DNA from: Entophlyctis helioformis
Lineage: Eukaryota > Chytridiomycota > Chytridiomycetes > Chytridiales > Chytriomycetaceae
Length of the DNA stretch: 23,415 bases
NCBI GenBank assembly: GCA_025526915.1
Contig: JAHLKH010000020.1
Coordinates: 180,001-203,415, forward strand
Direction: 5' to 3'
Below, piece after piece: positions 21,023-23,415 of the stretch. A model generated the notes under the pieces. That model had not been told where the DNA came from, made no database searches, and saw nothing but the letters and a program-made list of their open reading frames with translations. Within the stretch, counting starts at the first letter, position 1; every line of letters starts with the position of its first letter. Made by a program: the position numbers and the translations under genes.

Positions 21023-22361
21023 ATGAGCTACAGAGACGCTTACCGTGGCGGCCGAGACGGTGGCCGTGGCGGCCAAGACGGTGCTGGGCCTGACGCTCGC
21101 CGCTACAGAGACTACGACACGCCCCACAGACACCCAGGTGCGTTGGCATGCCGCCCTGCTGCGTCGCCGGGCCAGTGTTCGCGGTGGAATCCGAGAGAAT
21201 CCTCTGCCGGCATGAGCTGACCAACAACCGGCTACGGATGCAGACGAGCCTGCCTATCTCGACTACGACGGCGAAAGCAAGGCAGCGGCGCCTATCAGAG
21301 GCAGCCGCGGTGGTGCTGCCCGAGGCGGACGAAGGGGAAGCCGCAGTCGCAGCCGCAGTCGCAGCTATAGCAGAAGCAGAAGCAGAAGCCGAAGCTATAG
21401 CAGAAGCCGAAGCCGTGACCGAGTCGATCGAAGCAACCGTGGGCGGGCGAGAGGACAGGGTGTCGGCGGTGGCCGCAGATCTCCACCACCGCGCCGCCCG
21501 CGGTCGAGATCGAGATCACTCTCTCGCTCGAGGTCCAGGTCCAGGTCGAGGTCGTTATCCAGATCGCCCATCCGTGCGCGAGGTACGTTGCTGCAATGGA
21601 CGGTGCCGTGTGTGCGTCATGCAGCATTGAACCAGGGTTAACGACTCTGGTGACGTTGACGCTCCAATACCAGGTCGCAGAGAGGCTAGCCGTGAACGCC
21701 CACACCGCCCAGCCAGACGCGACAGCAGAGACGGCCGCCGGCCCAGCCATGGTGGTGGGCGAGCCGTTTCTCGCTCAAGATCGCGATCGCCAGTCGCAGG
21801 AGCGGGCGGTGCAGGTGCTGGTGGCCGTGGCCGTCGGGGCAGATCGCGGTCCGTGTCACGGTCACCTATTCGCAAAACGGCATCGAGCAGCGTGGTCGCG
21901 CCAGAGACGTTCGTGAAAGGGATCGCAGCAGAGGCAGCGACGAGGACGGCAGTCCCGAACGCCGGCGCAAGCGTCACAGGGCATCATCGCGAGACTCCCG
22001 CTCTCCATCCGCCATGTCTGACGTTAGTGGTGCAAGCCATCGCCAGGATGACATGGACGAGGAGATGGACGAAGAGGCCAAGATGCAGGCTCTGATGGGC
22101 TTTGGTGGCTTTGAAACAACAAAGGCAAGTGTGCACTCTGGCAGTAGATTGCTGAGCACGGCATTCAAGCATGTGCGTGCTGCTGTTGGTGGCCATGTGG
22201 TGCTCAACTGACACGGGCGGCATGCATTCTTGTTTACTTGCCAGGGCAAGCACGTGACTGGAGCAGACGTGGGTGCAGCAAGCGTGAACAAGAAGCGAAC
22301 CTACCGCCAGTACATGAACCGCAAGCGCGGCTTCAACCGCGCATTGTCTCCGTCTCGCTGA
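21023..22361 (+). CDS. SNRNP27: U4/U6.U5 tri-snRNP 27 kDa protein (SNRNP27), apparent one-base frame break
   Basis: Exons 21023..21137, 21244..21582, 21674..22124 and 22245..22361, about 340 residues if one base is restored. The N-terminus is Arg/Gly-rich (SYRDAYRGGRDGG). Exon 2 carries an Arg-Ser domain (SRSRSRSYSRSRS and more), continued in exon 3 (RSRSVSRSPIRK). The C-terminus is the diagnostic SNRNP27 block: AKMQALMGFGGFETTKGKHV, then KKRTYRQYMNRKRGFNR. In known spliceosomes this block sits in the tri-snRNP near the U6/5' splice site and affects 5' splice site choice. Within exon 3 the frame changes after PIRK: CGC AAAA CGG would need five A to continue into NGIEQRGRARDV. The last intron needs a GC donor (AAG|GCAAGT). 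The start is the first ATG clear of the divergent gene; an in-frame ATG at 20969 lies inside that gene's first exon. Confidence 0.88.
22125..22244 (+). other. GC-AG intron of SNRNP27
   Basis: A 120-nt intron with donor AAG|GCAAGT and acceptor CCAG. It joins FETTK to GKHV, an invariant junction in SNRNP27. The only nearby GT donor (A|GTGTGC) gives the wrong frame in the last exon. Confidence 0.85.
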
Positions 22362-22499
22362 AATGAATGTGTGCAATGTCCAAGTCATGGGTTCATTGCA
22401 CTGATGGGCCTCTTGGCAGATGGAAAAACGGGTAGAACGGAGGAGCTGGAGAGCAATAAGCCGAGTGACGTGATTGAAGGCGAAAGGGGTCAATGAGGA

Positions 22500-22505
22500 A
22501 ATAAA
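22500..22505 (+). terminator. Candidate AATAAA poly(A) signal for SNRNP27
   Basis: The hexamer lies 139 nt after the SNRNP27 stop and about 33 nt before the end of the convergent TRA2 coding region. If used, the SNRNP27 transcript would end at or within the TRA2 3' end. Confidence 0.35.
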
Positions 22506-22537
22506 AGGGCGGCCGTGATTCAATGGTACAGTGACGG

Positions 22538-23415
22538 TTACCAGCGGCGATCGCGCTCGCGGTCGTCGTAGCGGTCGCGGGCGTAGCTGCCACGGTCATC
22601 GTAACGGTCGCGGGGCCGGCCGCTGTCGTATCTGTCGCGGCCGCCGTCATAGCCACCACGGGGAGCGTCGTACCGGTCCCGAGGATCATAGCGCTCGCGG
22701 TCGTAGCCGCCGCGGGGATCGTAGCGATCACGCTCGTAGCGGTCGCGAGGGTCAAAGCGATCACGCTCATAGCGGTCGCGGGGATCATAGCGGTCACGGT
22801 CGTAGCCGCCACCGCCACCACGGCGATCTGCAAAAAGCAGCAAGTGGGCATGAAAATGGCAGATGGCAGCAGCAACGACAATGGCAGGCCGGATTAGCCA
22901 AGGATGGCCAGAGGATGACATGTGGGCATGGGCATGGACAGGCCAAATACCTCCGGGGATGCGCTCCTTGGGGGGACCACGGTACTCTCCAGGCGTCGGC
23001 GTTCTGGGACGCTGTCTCTTTGCCTGAGCACAAAGAGGGGTGAGTTGGCAAGAAAGCAGACAGAGTCGGTGCGCATAGACGTGCCTTTTGGACAATCACG
23101 CGTCTGCCGAGGAACTCGGTGCCGTCCACAGAGAGGGCAGCGTCGGCATCAGCGACATTGACAAAGTTGACAAAGCCAAAGCCGCGCGATTCCTTGGTGC
23201 GAGGATCCATCCTGACAAGCGACAAACCAGGGACAGGGTTAGACTGAGCATGCGGCCAGTACCAGCGTTGGGCCGAGACAACGTACATGACTTGGCATTT
23301 GTCGATCTGATGACGAGCAGAGTTGGACAAGTCAGCAATGCGGTCCCCGATTGTGTGAGAGAGAGAGAGAGAGGGGAGATGGGAAAGTACCTTGCCAAAC
23401 TTGTCAAACAGCTTG
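22538..23415 (-). CDS. TRA2: TRA2-like RRM splicing regulator, 5' truncated by the window
   Basis: The visible exons on the minus strand are 23415..23391 (partial), 23306..23287, 23211..23085, 23023..22951 and 22827..22538, about 177 residues. The first visible exon is in helix 1 of an RRM (KLFDKFGK); RNP2 lies off the right edge. RNP1 is RGFGFVNF. After the RRM comes RTPTPGEYRGPP, matching the linker typical of Transformer-2 proteins. The tail is ~85 residues of Asp-Arg-Tyr repeats (RYDPRDRYERDR) with Gly patches, in place of a classical Arg-Ser domain. TRA2 proteins bind GAA-rich exonic enhancers and recruit the splicing machinery. Introns are 84, 75, 61 and 123 nt; the third needs a GC donor (AAG|GCACGT). 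The gene converges on SNRNP27 with 176 bp between stops. Another glycine-rich RRM protein is possible, but the TPTPG linker favours TRA2. Confidence 0.85.
23024..23084 (-). other. GC-AG intron of the TRA2-like gene
   Basis: At 61 nt this is the shortest intron in the window. Donor AAG|GCACGT, acceptor CTCAG. It joins RRVIVQK to AKRQRPRTPTPG in phase 0. The nearby GT sites give a wrong frame or remove the last RRM strand. Confidence 0.72.
23357..23373. repeat. GA dinucleotide run in a TRA2 intron
   Basis: A 17-nt GA run, read as CT on the transcribed strand, lies in the intron at 23307-23390 and adds to its pyrimidine content. Confidence 0.6.

Noticed and set aside
21860..21905. A tiny intron in SNRNP27 exon 3 to explain the frame change
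   Set aside because: Possible GT..AG pairs there give about 13-30 nt, far below the 61-nt minimum seen in this window.

Overview
The window is eukaryotic nuclear DNA. It is GC-rich and very gene-dense, with seven split genes and one intronless gene, and about 30 short introns (mostly 60-125 nt). Donors follow GTNNGT and acceptors are CAG or TAG; three introns need a GC donor. The giant LEA-2/DUF3712-like membrane protein, the Lpl1-type esterase and the compact layout suggest a fungus, perhaps an early-diverging one, or a close relative. The species cannot be fixed from sequence alone.

Layout: (1) 2-475 (+), the 3' end of an RNA polymerase III subunit gene (RPC25/POLR3H). (2) 593-11801 (-), a four-exon gene for a single-pass membrane protein of about 3,359 residues made of repeated LEA-2-like modules; it fills nearly half the window. 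(3) 12210-13550 (+), an intronless Lpl1-like serine esterase, divergent from the giant gene. (4) 13628-14314 (-), the small replication protein A subunit RPA3 in four exons. (5) 14378-18026 (-), a PKA/PKG-like AGC kinase with a long Ser-rich N-terminus and a Ser-rich insert in its C-lobe; one exon is out of frame by one base. (6) 18131-20991 (-), a 15-exon M20 metallodipeptidase (Dug1/CNDP2 type) with an 8-nt microexon. (7) 21023-22361 (+), the tri-snRNP protein SNRNP27, also out of frame by one base. (8) 22538 to the window edge (-), a TRA2-like splicing regulator, 5' truncated.

Spacing is tight: convergent pairs lie 77-176 bp apart, same-strand neighbours 63-104 bp apart, and the dipeptidase/SNRNP27 start codons only 31 bp apart. 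The genes do not form one pathway. They are mostly housekeeping functions (Pol III transcription, DNA replication and repair, signalling, peptide breakdown, splicing) around one unusual giant surface or vacuolar protein. I found no transposon, CRISPR array, tRNA or rRNA.

The strongest novelty candidates are the giant modular protein, the GC-AG intron excess, the 31-bp divergent promoter, the microexon, and two single-base frame breaks that both sit in A4 runs where five A would restore the frame.
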